Virus record (IMG/VR): IMGVR_UViG_3300034023_000064
Location: 1-42,288 of that record
Direction: 5' to 3' (one strand)
DNA length: 42,288 nucleotides
Source: a virus
Part shown: piece after piece, positions 19,252 to 28,583 of the stretch
How positions within the stretch are numbered: the stretch's first letter is position 1
How the letters are laid out: every line of letters starts with the position of its first letter
Made by a program: the position numbers and the translations under genes
Notes under the pieces: model-generated
What the model was told of the DNA's origin: nothing
Database searches by the model: none
The model's input: only the letters and a program-made list of their open reading frames with translations

Positions 19252-19281
19252 ATTATATAGTAAAAAATTTTTAAAAATCAA
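19252..19281 (-). promoter_or_regulatory. Putative promoter for the capsid block
   Basis: On the minus strand TTGATT (19281-19276) and TATAAT (19257-19252) are separated by 18 bases that are very AT-rich. The -35 overlaps the scaffold stop codon. Placement before the capsid genes suggests extra transcription of them. Confidence 0.55.
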
Positions 19282-20192
19282 TTTTTATTCTTTCTATCGT
19301 ACTCAGCGTAACGCTTGACATATTTATTTCTTAATGTCGCATCGTCCCAAACGCCAGCTTCCATTAATGCCTGTTTTCTTTCTGGACTAATGTAAATCTC
19401 TTTGCGCGTTGATGTTGGTGCATGTTCGCGACCAGAACCCACGTTAGGACCGCCACGCGGTGTGCGTCCTGCCTGTCTACCAAATTTATGTGGCAATCTT
19501 TTTTCAATCCGATTGCGCAATTCGTCCCAGTATTCTTCAGTGCGCGAATCTAATCCTTCTTTTGCAAGACGTTTATCAATAGCAAGTACAACAGCAGAAT
19601 CTTCGTCATCACCTGTTGCATCGTACCATTTATGATCTTCCATAAACTCACGCGCATGGAACATAGTCAGCTCATCAATCGATGGTTGTTGCGGTGCGCT
19701 TTGACGTTCTGCTTGCTGTTTTATTGCATGAATCTCTTTTGCACGCGCAATAGCTTGATCACGAAGTCGAATAGCTTGCGCAACATCTGCTCCATTGCCA
19801 GCATCAACTGCTTTCTCAATTACACGCTCTGCCATGTGAACTTCGTTCACGGCTTGTTGCAAATGCGAGTCAATGTTGTTGATGTCAGATTTTTGTGCGC
19901 GAGTTTCTTGTGCGGTTAATCTGCGCTCTAAATCGTCATTACGCTTACGAAGGAAATCAAGCTCCATCTTGTCGCGTTTGATTGCTGTGTCTTTTCTGTC
20001 TTTGCGTTCTAGCTTTTCTTTTCTGCGACGTTCACGAATAGCGGCACGCTCATCATCATTTGCATCGTTGCCAAGAATTCGCTCGTCTTGATCCTCATCA
20101 TCTGAATCATCCGTAACAATAACAATGTCGCTGTCATTGTCTTCGTTATCAAATTCGTCGTCTTCATTTAATATTTCGTTTGCCATCGCCAT
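19278..20192 (-). CDS. Scaffolding protein
   Basis: This 304-residue protein is very acidic at the N-terminus (long Asp/Glu runs to about residue 50). Arg/Lys-rich, coiled-coil-like helices follow (RAAIRERRRKEKLERKDRKD, then LERRLTAQETRAQ, VNEVHMAERVIEKAVDAGN). The C-terminal part has FHAREFMEDHKWYDATGDDED and ends ISPERKQALMEAGVWDDA and RYAEYDRKNKN. An acidic N-terminus, coiled-coil middle and basic tail, positioned just before the capsid genes, are the hallmarks of phage scaffolds that guide procapsid assembly and then leave. The exact family is not named. Confidence 0.75.
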   Translation of the reverse strand: MAMANEILNEDDEFDNEDNDSDIVIVTDDSDDEDQDERILGNDANDDERAAIRERRRKEKLERKDRKDTAIKRDKMELDFLRKRNDDLERRLTAQETRAQKSDINNIDSHLQQAVNEVHMAERVIEKAVDAGNGADVAQAIRLRDQAIARAKEIHAIKQQAERQSAPQQPSIDELTMFHAREFMEDHKWYDATGDDEDSAVVLAIDKRLAKEGLDSRTEEYWDELRNRIEKRLPHKFGRQAGRTPRGGPNVGSGREHAPTSTRKEIYISPERKQALMEAGVWDDATLRNKYVKRYAEYDRKNKN

Positions 20193-20198
20193 CTCCTA

Positions 20199-20624
20199 TC
20201 AGATGAATGCTTTAATTTTTAGTGGATCTGTTAAAACCTTGCCGATAATATCCAAGTCGTTGAATATTACAAACATTGCTGATTCGTTGCTGTTTACTGG
20301 TACCTCGTATCGATCACCACCATACTTAGCTACACGCACAAAGTCACCTACTTGACACCAATCACCTTCAGGCCATGACTCTAAGGTTGTTCGATTCTTA
20401 AAAGCCACCGGACCTATCGACACAACTCTTGCCACCTGTGTGTTCCACTTCTCTGTGTCTTTTGTGTCGGTACTTAAAATAATGCCGCCAGCCGATGTAC
20501 TTTTTGGAGTACGAATCTGAACCAGAACGCGGCTCCCAAAAGGCTGGATGCCTGCTTCTACAGCAGGGAAAGCCTCAGCTAAAGCATTCTCATAAATCGT
20601 TGTCACGATATTTTTCCTCGTCAA
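20199..20624 (-). CDS. Phage GroES-like co-chaperonin
   Basis: This 141-residue protein carries the Cpn10 fold signature. PFGSRVLVQIRTPKSTSAGGIIL contains the flexible mobile loop ending in the hydrophobic tripeptide IIL that docks into GroEL. VARVVSIGPVAF follows, then GDFVRVAKYGGDRYEVP and AMFVIFNDLDIIGKV. It is longer than host GroES (about 97 residues) because of an N-terminal extension and an inserted segment around SWPEGDWCQ. By analogy with T4 gp31 it would let host GroEL fold the phage capsid protein. It lies in the head module between portal and scaffold. Confidence 0.85.
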   Translation of the reverse strand: MTRKNIVTTIYENALAEAFPAVEAGIQPFGSRVLVQIRTPKSTSAGGIILSTDTKDTEKWNTQVARVVSIGPVAFKNRTTLESWPEGDWCQVGDFVRVAKYGGDRYEVPVNSNESAMFVIFNDLDIIGKVLTDPLKIKAFI

Positions 20625-20787
20625 TTAAAGTTAAGAGTACGTTGATGGCAGCTTCATAACCTGCTACCACACCAGTGCGATGCCCATACTCAAAAGCATC
20701 GCGCTGTACTGGTTGCTTTAAAGAGTCAACGCTGTATCTAAGCTGTGACTCTTTAAGGCGATTGAGTAATTTTGACTCAATGTTCAT
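20590..20787 (-). CDS. Small conserved hypothetical protein
   Basis: This 65-residue protein, probably helical, has SKLLNRLKESQLRYSVDSLKQP, AFEYGHRTGVVAGYEAAINVLLTLIDEEKY. The EYGHRxGxxxGYxxA pattern occurs in small phage proteins next to portal genes. It overlaps the GroES gene by 35 bases and the small gene upstream by four (ATGA). Function unknown. Confidence 0.6.
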   Translation of the reverse strand: MNIESKLLNRLKESQLRYSVDSLKQPVQRDAFEYGHRTGVVAGYEAAINVLLTLIDEEKYRDNDL

Positions 20788-20918
20788 GCAGGAGTCTTAG
20801 ACTCTTTTGGCGCACTTGGCATTTTTTGTCCATCTAACTTTTCACCGGCTGCCATGCGTTTGTGTTGTTTAACACATGCGCCAGTCATGGGTACTTCTTT
20901 GCCTTTTGTATCACTCAT
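20784..20918 (-). CDS. 44-residue conserved-looking small protein
   Basis: A short frame begins ATG at 20918, with GGAGAT six bases upstream. It encodes KGKEVPMTGACVKQHKRMAAGE followed by a Lys/Pro/Ser-rich tail, and its TGA overlaps the next gene's ATG. The ribosome site, coupling and sequence similar to small proteins beside portal genes support it as real. Function unknown; one Cys and two Met-rich patches are visible. Confidence 0.6.
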   Translation of the reverse strand: MSDTKGKEVPMTGACVKQHKRMAAGEKLDGQKMPSAPKESKTPA

Positions 20919-20930
20919 GTCATATCTCCA

Positions 20931-23507
20931 TTAAGGATTAGGATTAATTCCAGTGCCAGTGCTGACACCAAACTTTTCACCGCTTATGATCTCAGCTTGC
21001 GCAAGTCGCATCGCTGTTTCGTTGTCAGCAGCGTTCATACGCTCTCTTGCCTGCATTTCAGCAGCAGAGCGTTGATTTTCTACCTGCGCTTCAAATGCAG
21101 CTTGTTTTGCATTTGCCATTTCACGTTGTGCATCACGTTGCATCTCCATCATGTTTTCTTGAGCAGCTAACTGAAGTTTTGCTTTTTCAAGTTCTTGTGA
21201 TTGTTGCATTCTGGCTTGATCAGTTTGTTGCGACTGTTGTAATTTAGCTTGTTCAATTTGCAATTTAGCCTGATCAGATTGCGCACGTTGTTGCATCGCA
21301 GCCTGTTGTGTTTGCGCGTTGAGCTGTGCAACCTGCATGGTGTTATCGGGTGGCAATTGTGGTTGTGGTTTGTACTGCTGTGCTTCTTGCGTAATCGTTG
21401 CAAGCTCTTGACCAAACCCATCTAATTGTTGCTCGATAAATTGTTGCACTTTCATCATCAAGCTAACTTGCTCAGATACATCATTGCCAATCACATCATC
21501 TTTTTCTGCCTTAGATGCTGCTTTGTGTGATTCGGTTAAGTAATAGTTCAATAGATGATCACGCAAGTGAAGTGAAATAGGATAAAGATAGTTCGTAATG
21601 ATAGCAGGATTTTTGCCAAACAACGGTGATTGCAAAAATGCCATGTGCGTCATCAAGTGACCTAGATGATCTTGTTTGGGTAGCACATAGATTGGTCTTC
21701 CCATTGACGCTGCAACATTTTCGGAAATAGGATCCATATCCTCTTTTCCGGGTTCGGGTTGCAAGTAATCATCAGCCGATAACTTCATGACCGTTAAGAA
21801 CGCTTCCTCAACTTTGCGTTGATTGTACATCTGCGGGAACAATTGCGAGCGTTGCAAAATCGCTTGGTTTTGTGCAAAGCGTTGCGTTTCGCTAAAGATA
21901 GCAGGATCACTGACTGGGATGATGTCCATCGGGCCGTCAAAGTCTGACGGATCAATTTCAAGTCCAGCCTCGTATGCTTTCAAGTCTTCAACTGTTAAGT
22001 ACGCAGAGTTAATGCGATGCAATACTTTTAGCACGCGATCCATCGAGTTGTGCAAACGCGCATGAATTGAACTGAATACCACCATGCCTTGCTCAATCAA
22101 CGCCATTGTTGTACCAACTGGCTGATTTGGATTCTGATCTGATAGCTTCTCAAACGATGTTTGAATCACGCCTTTTCCGGCATCCACTAAGAATCCAAGC
22201 AATTGAAACAGTACAGGTGATGGACCGTTAAATGGCAGTGGCATAGCAATCTTGCGCACGTCATCAACCATTGCGCCACCATCAAGCTCAACAACTTCTG
22301 TTGGTTGCACGTTGATAGTCTGACCGTTAGGACCGCCTTTGAGCTTTAGTAGCGTTGGCACGTTTTGAATGTGCGCTGAATCAAGCAATGCACGCAATGC
22401 ACCAGTAGCCGCACCTGACAAGCCACCAATCATTTGTGTCAAACTAATTGGATAAGCACCACGCCAAGGAACAAAAGGAAACTCAATGATCCAGTCTAGC
22501 TCTTTTCTGTTTTCATCGTCTGGCTCCCAGTTTCTGTAAAGCGACAAACCTTCGCTGGTCGTTTTATCAATACTTAAGATATATGGTTCCATACCATCAC
22601 CAAAGTCTAAGAACGTGTAGACTTCAAAAATGGTGCGAAGTCCATCCTCGTTGTAGCTGCTTTCCTTTCTGCCTTCAATCTTGTCGTTGGCTTGTGATGA
22701 TTTACTAAACTCTGGTTCACTTGCGTAACCCAAGTCAACATCGATATACATACCCGCTTTAACGCGACGTGCGTATTCCATCTTGGTGATGTATTGCACA
22801 TGCGTTTTGCGCTCTGCTGAATAGAAGTTGGTTGCAGCAAATGGCAGGTAAACGTCTTCAATAGCGATAAATTCTGCTTGTGGTCGCTTGTACTGATTGT
22901 TCCACATTAACTTGAGATATTGACCACCACCCAGTGGCAACTGCGTACTAAGCTGCTCTAGCTCGCCTCTAAACTCTGGCATCTGCTCAGTCAACTGCCA
23001 ATTCATAAAGTCTGCTTTGCGTTGCGCCTTTGCAAGTTTTTCTTTTTCCTGCTCGCCTAGTATCTTTGTTTTGACAGGACCGTTAGCGGGAAAGATCTCT
23101 TTCATCACACGCGCAGAAAAATCCACGCATGCTTCAACCAGCATTGGATGCACAACTTTGTTTGCACCAGTAAACTGTGCGCCACCTGGTGCATCATCAC
23201 CAAGACCTGTTCTGCGCAAACCTTCTTCGTATTGCTTGTCGCGTTTTTCGCGTGCTTCTTTATCGCGATCAATCTTTTCTAGCAGATCCTCAATCATGTC
23301 AGACAAGTCTGACTGATCTACTTCATCGATGATGTTAGCAAAATGCGCTGACTGTTCTTTTTCGTCTTTTTCGTTTTTGAGTTTAAGGATAGCACCGCCA
23401 TCCTCTGTGTCTTCAACGTCAGATTCTTCGTCAGGATCAAACTCTACGTCTTCACCTTCCAACTCGTCTTCATCATCAATGTAATCGTCTTCAATTTTTT
23501 TAGCCAT
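20931..23507 (-). CDS. Portal protein
   Basis: This 858-residue protein forms the DNA entry ring in the head. An acidic N-terminal 45 residues are followed by a helical region (LSDMIEDLLEKIDRDKEAREKRDKQYEEG) and PGGAQFTGANKVVHPMLVEACVDFSARVMKEIFPANGPVK. Central segments include LGGGQYLKLMWN, EDVYLPFAATNFYSAERKTH, EFPFVPWRGAYPISLTQMIGGLSGAATGALRALLDSAH and LGFLVDAGKGVIQTSFEKLSDQNPNQPVGTT. The last 150 residues are a Gln/Ala-rich coiled coil ending near EIISGEKFGVSTGTG, like barrel-type extensions of P22 portals. It overlaps the upstream multidomain gene by eight bases. Confidence 0.85.
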   Translation of the reverse strand: MAKKIEDDYIDDEDELEGEDVEFDPDEESDVEDTEDGGAILKLKNEKDEKEQSAHFANIIDEVDQSDLSDMIEDLLEKIDRDKEAREKRDKQYEEGLRRTGLGDDAPGGAQFTGANKVVHPMLVEACVDFSARVMKEIFPANGPVKTKILGEQEKEKLAKAQRKADFMNWQLTEQMPEFRGELEQLSTQLPLGGGQYLKLMWNNQYKRPQAEFIAIEDVYLPFAATNFYSAERKTHVQYITKMEYARRVKAGMYIDVDLGYASEPEFSKSSQANDKIEGRKESSYNEDGLRTIFEVYTFLDFGDGMEPYILSIDKTTSEGLSLYRNWEPDDENRKELDWIIEFPFVPWRGAYPISLTQMIGGLSGAATGALRALLDSAHIQNVPTLLKLKGGPNGQTINVQPTEVVELDGGAMVDDVRKIAMPLPFNGPSPVLFQLLGFLVDAGKGVIQTSFEKLSDQNPNQPVGTTMALIEQGMVVFSSIHARLHNSMDRVLKVLHRINSAYLTVEDLKAYEAGLEIDPSDFDGPMDIIPVSDPAIFSETQRFAQNQAILQRSQLFPQMYNQRKVEEAFLTVMKLSADDYLQPEPGKEDMDPISENVAASMGRPIYVLPKQDHLGHLMTHMAFLQSPLFGKNPAIITNYLYPISLHLRDHLLNYYLTESHKAASKAEKDDVIGNDVSEQVSLMMKVQQFIEQQLDGFGQELATITQEAQQYKPQPQLPPDNTMQVAQLNAQTQQAAMQQRAQSDQAKLQIEQAKLQQSQQTDQARMQQSQELEKAKLQLAAQENMMEMQRDAQREMANAKQAAFEAQVENQRSAAEMQARERMNAADNETAMRLAQAEIISGEKFGVSTGTGINPNP

Positions 23508-26500
23508 GCTTTGCCTCTCTTATTGATGTGGGTATCTTACCACTTTTTAGTGGTTGCGAATGTGTGGTTATCTGGATAGACACAGCAGCCGGTTCTTCTT
23601 CTTCTTGCTCATCCTCCATGCTGTCTATAAATGCTTTCATGATTTGCTCAATCGCATCGTTATGAAGCACGTCAACAATACCACCGTGCGCGTACAAGTC
23701 TTCTTCTGTTGCAAAGATGGGTTTGCCTTGTGATAAGCGTTGATGTGCATGGTCAATGGCTTTATGCACAATACTGCGTGGCATGTCTTCACCTTCTTGC
23801 AAATGAAGAATAAGACGGATCTCGTCAAGTGTTAGCGTAGGCACCAGCGTTGGTACGTCCATTTCTTTACCATTGATAGGCACGCCAATTGAATATTCAG
23901 TCATCACGCCTGTACCGTCTGGACGCTCAAGCTCTCCGAAGTAGCCTAGTCCTTTCTTTGTTTTGTCTGGTCTGTTGCCATAACCATAGTCACTTTCTTC
24001 GTACTTGTCGTGTAGTGCTTGCACGCTGCCGCCTTTTGCAAAACCTTTAAGAGGTATGTCTTTATTTCTTTCATAAAATTCATCACGCAGAGAATTTAAT
24101 TCGTCATCAGTAACAAACCTACCGTATTTGTCGGTTGCTGCTTTATACAACTCTGGATGCATTTGACTTCCACTTTTATTTAAATCTGTTAATAACGTGT
24201 TTTCAAAATCCCCAACACTCGACCAATCTTTTGAGCGCACAAAGTCGTGAATAGCAGGCAAATACTTTTCATTAGGCGCAGCGTTTTGTTTGCCTTTGAT
24301 TTGAACAATTTTTTCTTGAGGAGGTCCGTAAAGATCTTTCATAAAATTTATTGCGGATTTTTTCATACCTAAATGAGGATTAGCGGCATTATATTCACGC
24401 ACGTCTGTTATTAATTTAGCTTGTTCATCGTAAGGTAATTTGTCCATCAACATGTTGTAATACAAATATTCGTCGGCAGGTTTGCTAGTTTCAATCGTCA
24501 CATGCGGCTCACCACGTCTATCACGCAATGAATAGATGTTGGACTTGCCGCTACCAACCTCATCACAATACTGACCAACACAATGACCCATCGTATCGCC
24601 TTCAAACTTCAGTGCGGCTTGTAGTGCATCACGTCTTTCTGCAATACGGTAATCTGCCAATGCTTCTTCTGGTGTTGACGCACTTGCCCACTCGCCACCA
24701 CTAGCATCAAGCACCGCTGGATTACCACGACTGTCCTCACCAAGGTAATGCCCTTCTTGCAATGTAGGCTCTGGCATTTTCATTTGCATCCAAGCCAACC
24801 CTTGATCGGGATATTCTTTGTGCATTACGGTTGCAGCGTTGCGACCCTCTTTGAGCTTCTCAGCTTCACGCCATGCGTTGATTTTAGCAACATGCTCAAC
24901 AGCCTGTGGCATGGAAACACGACTGAGCTTTGCTGGATCTATGCGCAGGAAGTCTGGGAGATCGGTGTCTGGATGTGTTGCATTGCGAAGTTTATTTGCT
25001 AAATCGTAAAAACCTGTGTCATTAGTATCAGTGCTTTTTATAGCGTAAACATTTTGGTTTTCTGGCACTGATTCAAGCCAAGGATTTGCTTGTAAATATC
25101 TAGGACTTGTATCAAGCAATTCTTTTGCTTTGTCAACAGTAAACGCATTGTCAGCGTAATGCTCCCAAAGTTTAGCTAAATCTGATTTAGCAATCCCTTC
25201 TACTGGGTAGCCTGCTTTTTTTCTTAATTCTTCAACATCATTGTATGGTGATATTTCTTTGTTGGGCGTGTAATGCAAAGGATTATAGTTCTCAAGCTCT
25301 GAGATCTTATCTTGAATTCCAGCAGTTTCACGCTGTGCATTAGCCATGCGATTAGCAATCACTTCTGATGGCAATCCCATTTCTTCATACTTAGCGGCAA
25401 ACTCTTGGAGGTTTGGTATCTTTGACTTTTGTTGACTGATAAGCACGTCACGTTTGGCAGGCCATTCCTCGGCAATACGTCGAACCGGATCTTCTGGCGT
25501 ACCCATTTCGTTTTTAATATATTTAGCCAGCTTTTGTTGCAACCAATCGTTGACTGCTACTTTAGGAATTGTATCTTTATATTCATAAGACGTAGGACTA
25601 TATTTTCCAGACAATGCAGCGGATGCAACATCTGGATCAACATATTGTGAATAACGCATGGCTGCGTCTTCTGGTGTTATGTAATAACTTGCACCTTTAA
25701 CAAAATTGCCACCCTTTGGTTTGATGATCCCACCAAAACCAGCATTGTCTATGATGAAATTAGGATCGCGCATTTGCTCGGTAGTGGGTACCGATCTGTA
25801 AGCAGCATCTTTTAGCCCAGTAAAAAACTTTTCTGCATTTGGGTATCCAGACAACAATTGTTTATAGTCTTCTATTGCTGCGTCAACTTCGCCACCTTTA
25901 GCGTAACCGTTATCCACTTCCCCTCCTTCTGCCCACTTAACCTTGTCTGCCCAGTACGCGGCACTGCTCTTGCCTTTGGCAATGTTCTTTGCATGACGTG
26001 CCTTGAATGATTCACGCTTTGCTGTCATGCGATCTGACTCACCTTCTTTTGGCTTGCCTGCTGTTTCAGCACCTTGCTCACCGAAGCGAATGATATTCTC
26101 TTTGCCATCAACCATTGTTTTCACAATGTGTGACTTGGTTGGATGGTTTGGCGTGCGTTGTGGTTTGTCTAACTGCAAACTGTCTTTGTCTACTCTGCCG
26201 CCTTGTGCGTAGCCTTCAACATCAAGCGACGGCCCATCACCCTCATACTTATAAATCAAGTCCTTTAATGGAATATCAGACAGTTTGCCACCAGCAAGTG
26301 GATAGTTTTCACGACGTTGCGCCATGTCCATGTCAAGACGATCTTGTGTTGCGCGTGCTTGTGCTTCGCCTGCTAGACGATTATATAATCTAAGTTTTGG
26401 TGCTTGATTATTTTCAATATTGCTGATTTCATCATTAAGTTTGTCACGCTCTGCGGCAATTTGTTTATGGCGCAAAACATTTGCAACATACTCATCTTCA

Positions 26501-28581
26501 TTGGTAATTGTGTCACGCAATTTTCCATTTTCAATAAGTGAAGTATTTAACGCTTTTAATTTTGGCGATAAATGGTTTTCAATGTAAAAAGATGCAGCAG
26601 ATCCTAAATCACCACCTTGACCCCAACCTTCTTGGTCTTGAATAGCGTGTTGCAATTCATGCATAGCTGTTGATTTATCAATAGCATCATCAACCATACC
26701 AACACCAATAATATCATCTCCAAAAAAACCACCTTTTCTTTCTGGCGATACATTCATCATAAGGCGACGATTGTTATCACCAAAATCAATCATGCCATGA
26801 TACGCATTATGTAATTCTGGATGAGATAAAAATGCTGATACTGGATCCATTATTCTTTCACCTCGTCGCAAATCTTCAGAATTTGCCCATGACCATTTAT
26901 CTTTTGGTATGGCTTGCGCATCCTTATCACTAATTTCACTAAACAAAGTCTTATCCGGCATACGACCAATCAAATGCTCGCGCCACACTTCTGCTGGATC
27001 TGCGCCTTCATCTAATTTCTTAGCGGCTAATTCAGCAGCTACCTTATCCCAGTTTCTTGATTTAGGTCCAATGAATGATAATCCTGCTGGCAAACCTTCC
27101 GTTGCCTTAACGCCTGGTGCTAATGTTGTCATCGCATCAGCAAGTGACTGCGCACGACCACGTTTAAACTGTGGTACGTTGCTCATCTCTGGTATCTGCA
27201 TTGGTGCATTGCCATAAGACCAGTTCTCAATCTCCTCTGGTGTTTTGCCCATGAGTAAATCACCAGCACCTACGCCACCGGCTAGTGGCACCCAGCTTGG
27301 AACTGTGTATTGATTGCCAACGTCACGCGCACTGCCAAGCATCTCGGCAAGTTTGCCAAGGTTCTCGTTTTGGTCTTGTGCTTTTACAATCCCACCTTCT
27401 GCATACTTTTCTTGCAACTCATCCAAACTACCAGCACGTTTTATAATTTCTGGATATTCATCACCAAACATGACGTAATTTCTTGTGCCTTTGTCAGTGC
27501 TACGCGATGTTGCGTCTAAGTATTTAAGACCAGGTATGTCAATGCTGTGTAAATACTCAGCCGCCTTTTCTGGTGATCCAAGCATCTTGGCTAGTTTATG
27601 ATAAGTGACCGACCCTTCTGCGCCTTTCTCAAACGCTGGTGACATGTTCTTGTGCATGTTGATTTCTTCAGCAATCTTTTCCATTGCAATTTGATCTTCA
27701 CGACTTGGAAAATTGTAAGTATTGGCAAACAAATCATCTGGATTGAATTCGCCATTGTCGTATTTAGATGAAATCGCGTCACGCGCATTCTGTAACTCTT
27801 GAATCTTTCTTGGTATTGCTTTGCCAACATAACTTTCAACGGGTTGATCCCAGTCTAGCAAATGATGTTCCCCAAGTGGATCCATTGCTTCACGCTCTGC
27901 GTTAGGCCAACGGATTGAGGTTTCGTAGAGGTTTCCGCCTTTTTGCGCTTCCATATCTTTTATTTCTTGCAACAAAGCAGCTTCTTTTTCTTTATCACCT
28001 CTTAATTTTGCAATATCAGCATTGTATTTTTTTAAAAATATTTTATTTTGATACTCATCAACTGGAACACCTGCTGTCATATAAGTTTTTGCAACCAAAG
28101 GATTTTCTGCAAAATAAAGTCCATGCCCATACGCTTGCGCACCTTCACCTGTTCCAATCTTTGACATGTCAAACCGGTCAAACAAATGTGGCGTACCATG
28201 ATAGGCTTTGATTGCCATACCAAGCGTACCACCTGCTGATGCAGGAGCAAACGGCATTGCACCTGTTTGCGCAAGACCAGCAAACTCCATTCCTGCTTCA
28301 GCTTTTTGTGCGTCAGTTCTGAATATTGGATGCTCCATTGCGTATAGCGGATAACTTTCTTCGTCATAACCAGCATCTTTAGCGGCTGCAAGTTCTGCAT
28401 CTGTTAGCTGGTCTGTTGCAATTGCATACATATCGTTTAAATGTTGCCCGTAACGCTTTGCCGCTTCAACGGGATGCAAGATTGTCGATGCAATCATTGA
28501 GTCATTGTCTTCAAAGTTTTGTGCATTTAATTTGTCTTTTAATACACCATATTGTTCTGCTAAATCTTTTAAGTCTGCCAT
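23500..28581 (-). CDS. 1693-residue polyvalent protein: ART, HExxH zincin, PcfJ-like and virion modules
   Basis: This giant protein looks like several separable domains joined by AxGG linkers. Residues 126-380 resemble a polyvalent-protein ADP-ribosyltransferase (AYHGTPHLFDRFD, GHGLYFAENPLVAKTY, GTRNYVMFGDEYPEII). Residues 636-660 contain MHELQHAIQDQEGWGQGGD, an HExxH zinc-metallopeptidase signature of polyvalent proteins. About 845-880 hold a basic FKARHAKNIAKGKSSAAYWADKVKW module. Residues 1331-1365 (MGHCVGQY, SLRDRRGEPHVTIE) resemble PcfJ-like domains. Residues 1543-1630 (LGYFGELERPDGTGVMTEYSIG, PTLVPTLTLDEI) match a further recurrent phage module. The linkers YAEGGIV, YAQGGRV, WAEGGEV/YAKGGEV, FAKGGSV and YAHGGIV fall near residues 394, 791, 883-897, 1514 and 1630. 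Position between terminase and portal suggests packaging with the virion and injection. Activities are inferred. Confidence 0.65.
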   Translation of the reverse strand: MADLKDLAEQYGVLKDKLNAQNFEDNDSMIASTILHPVEAAKRYGQHLNDMYAIATDQLTDAELAAAKDAGYDEESYPLYAMEHPIFRTDAQKAEAGMEFAGLAQTGAMPFAPASAGGTLGMAIKAYHGTPHLFDRFDMSKIGTGEGAQAYGHGLYFAENPLVAKTYMTAGVPVDEYQNKIFLKKYNADIAKLRGDKEKEAALLQEIKDMEAQKGGNLYETSIRWPNAEREAMDPLGEHHLLDWDQPVESYVGKAIPRKIQELQNARDAISSKYDNGEFNPDDLFANTYNFPSREDQIAMEKIAEEINMHKNMSPAFEKGAEGSVTYHKLAKMLGSPEKAAEYLHSIDIPGLKYLDATSRSTDKGTRNYVMFGDEYPEIIKRAGSLDELQEKYAEGGIVKAQDQNENLGKLAEMLGSARDVGNQYTVPSWVPLAGGVGAGDLLMGKTPEEIENWSYGNAPMQIPEMSNVPQFKRGRAQSLADAMTTLAPGVKATEGLPAGLSFIGPKSRNWDKVAAELAAKKLDEGADPAEVWREHLIGRMPDKTLFSEISDKDAQAIPKDKWSWANSEDLRRGERIMDPVSAFLSHPELHNAYHGMIDFGDNNRRLMMNVSPERKGGFFGDDIIGVGMVDDAIDKSTAMHELQHAIQDQEGWGQGGDLGSAASFYIENHLSPKLKALNTSLIENGKLRDTITNEDEYVANVLRHKQIAAERDKLNDEISNIENNQAPKLRLYNRLAGEAQARATQDRLDMDMAQRRENYPLAGGKLSDIPLKDLIYKYEGDGPSLDVEGYAQGGRVDKDSLQLDKPQRTPNHPTKSHIVKTMVDGKENIIRFGEQGAETAGKPKEGESDRMTAKRESFKARHAKNIAKGKSSAAYWADKVKWAEGGEVDNGYAKGGEVDAAIEDYKQLLSGYPNAEKFFTGLKDAAYRSVPTTEQMRDPNFIIDNAGFGGIIKPKGGNFVKGASYYITPEDAAMRYSQYVDPDVASAALSGKYSPTSYEYKDTIPKVAVNDWLQQKLAKYIKNEMGTPEDPVRRIAEEWPAKRDVLISQQKSKIPNLQEFAAKYEEMGLPSEVIANRMANAQRETAGIQDKISELENYNPLHYTPNKEISPYNDVEELRKKAGYPVEGIAKSDLAKLWEHYADNAFTVDKAKELLDTSPRYLQANPWLESVPENQNVYAIKSTDTNDTGFYDLANKLRNATHPDTDLPDFLRIDPAKLSRVSMPQAVEHVAKINAWREAEKLKEGRNAATVMHKEYPDQGLAWMQMKMPEPTLQEGHYLGEDSRGNPAVLDASGGEWASASTPEEALADYRIAERRDALQAALKFEGDTMGHCVGQYCDEVGSGKSNIYSLRDRRGEPHVTIETSKPADEYLYYNMLMDKLPYDEQAKLITDVREYNAANPHLGMKKSAINFMKDLYGPPQEKIVQIKGKQNAAPNEKYLPAIHDFVRSKDWSSVGDFENTLLTDLNKSGSQMHPELYKAATDKYGRFVTDDELNSLRDEFYERNKDIPLKGFAKGGSVQALHDKYEESDYGYGNRPDKTKKGLGYFGELERPDGTGVMTEYSIGVPINGKEMDVPTLVPTLTLDEIRLILHLQEGEDMPRSIVHKAIDHAHQRLSQGKPIFATEEDLYAHGGIVDVLHNDAIEQIMKAFIDSMEDEQEEEEPAAVSIQITTHSQPLKSGKIPTSIREAKHG

Positions 28582-28583
28582 GT

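Noticed and set aside
24748-25009. Plus-strand Cys-rich frames opposite the polyvalent gene
   Set aside because: They lie antisense within a continuous 1693-codon gene and have no ribosome site or neighbour coupling.
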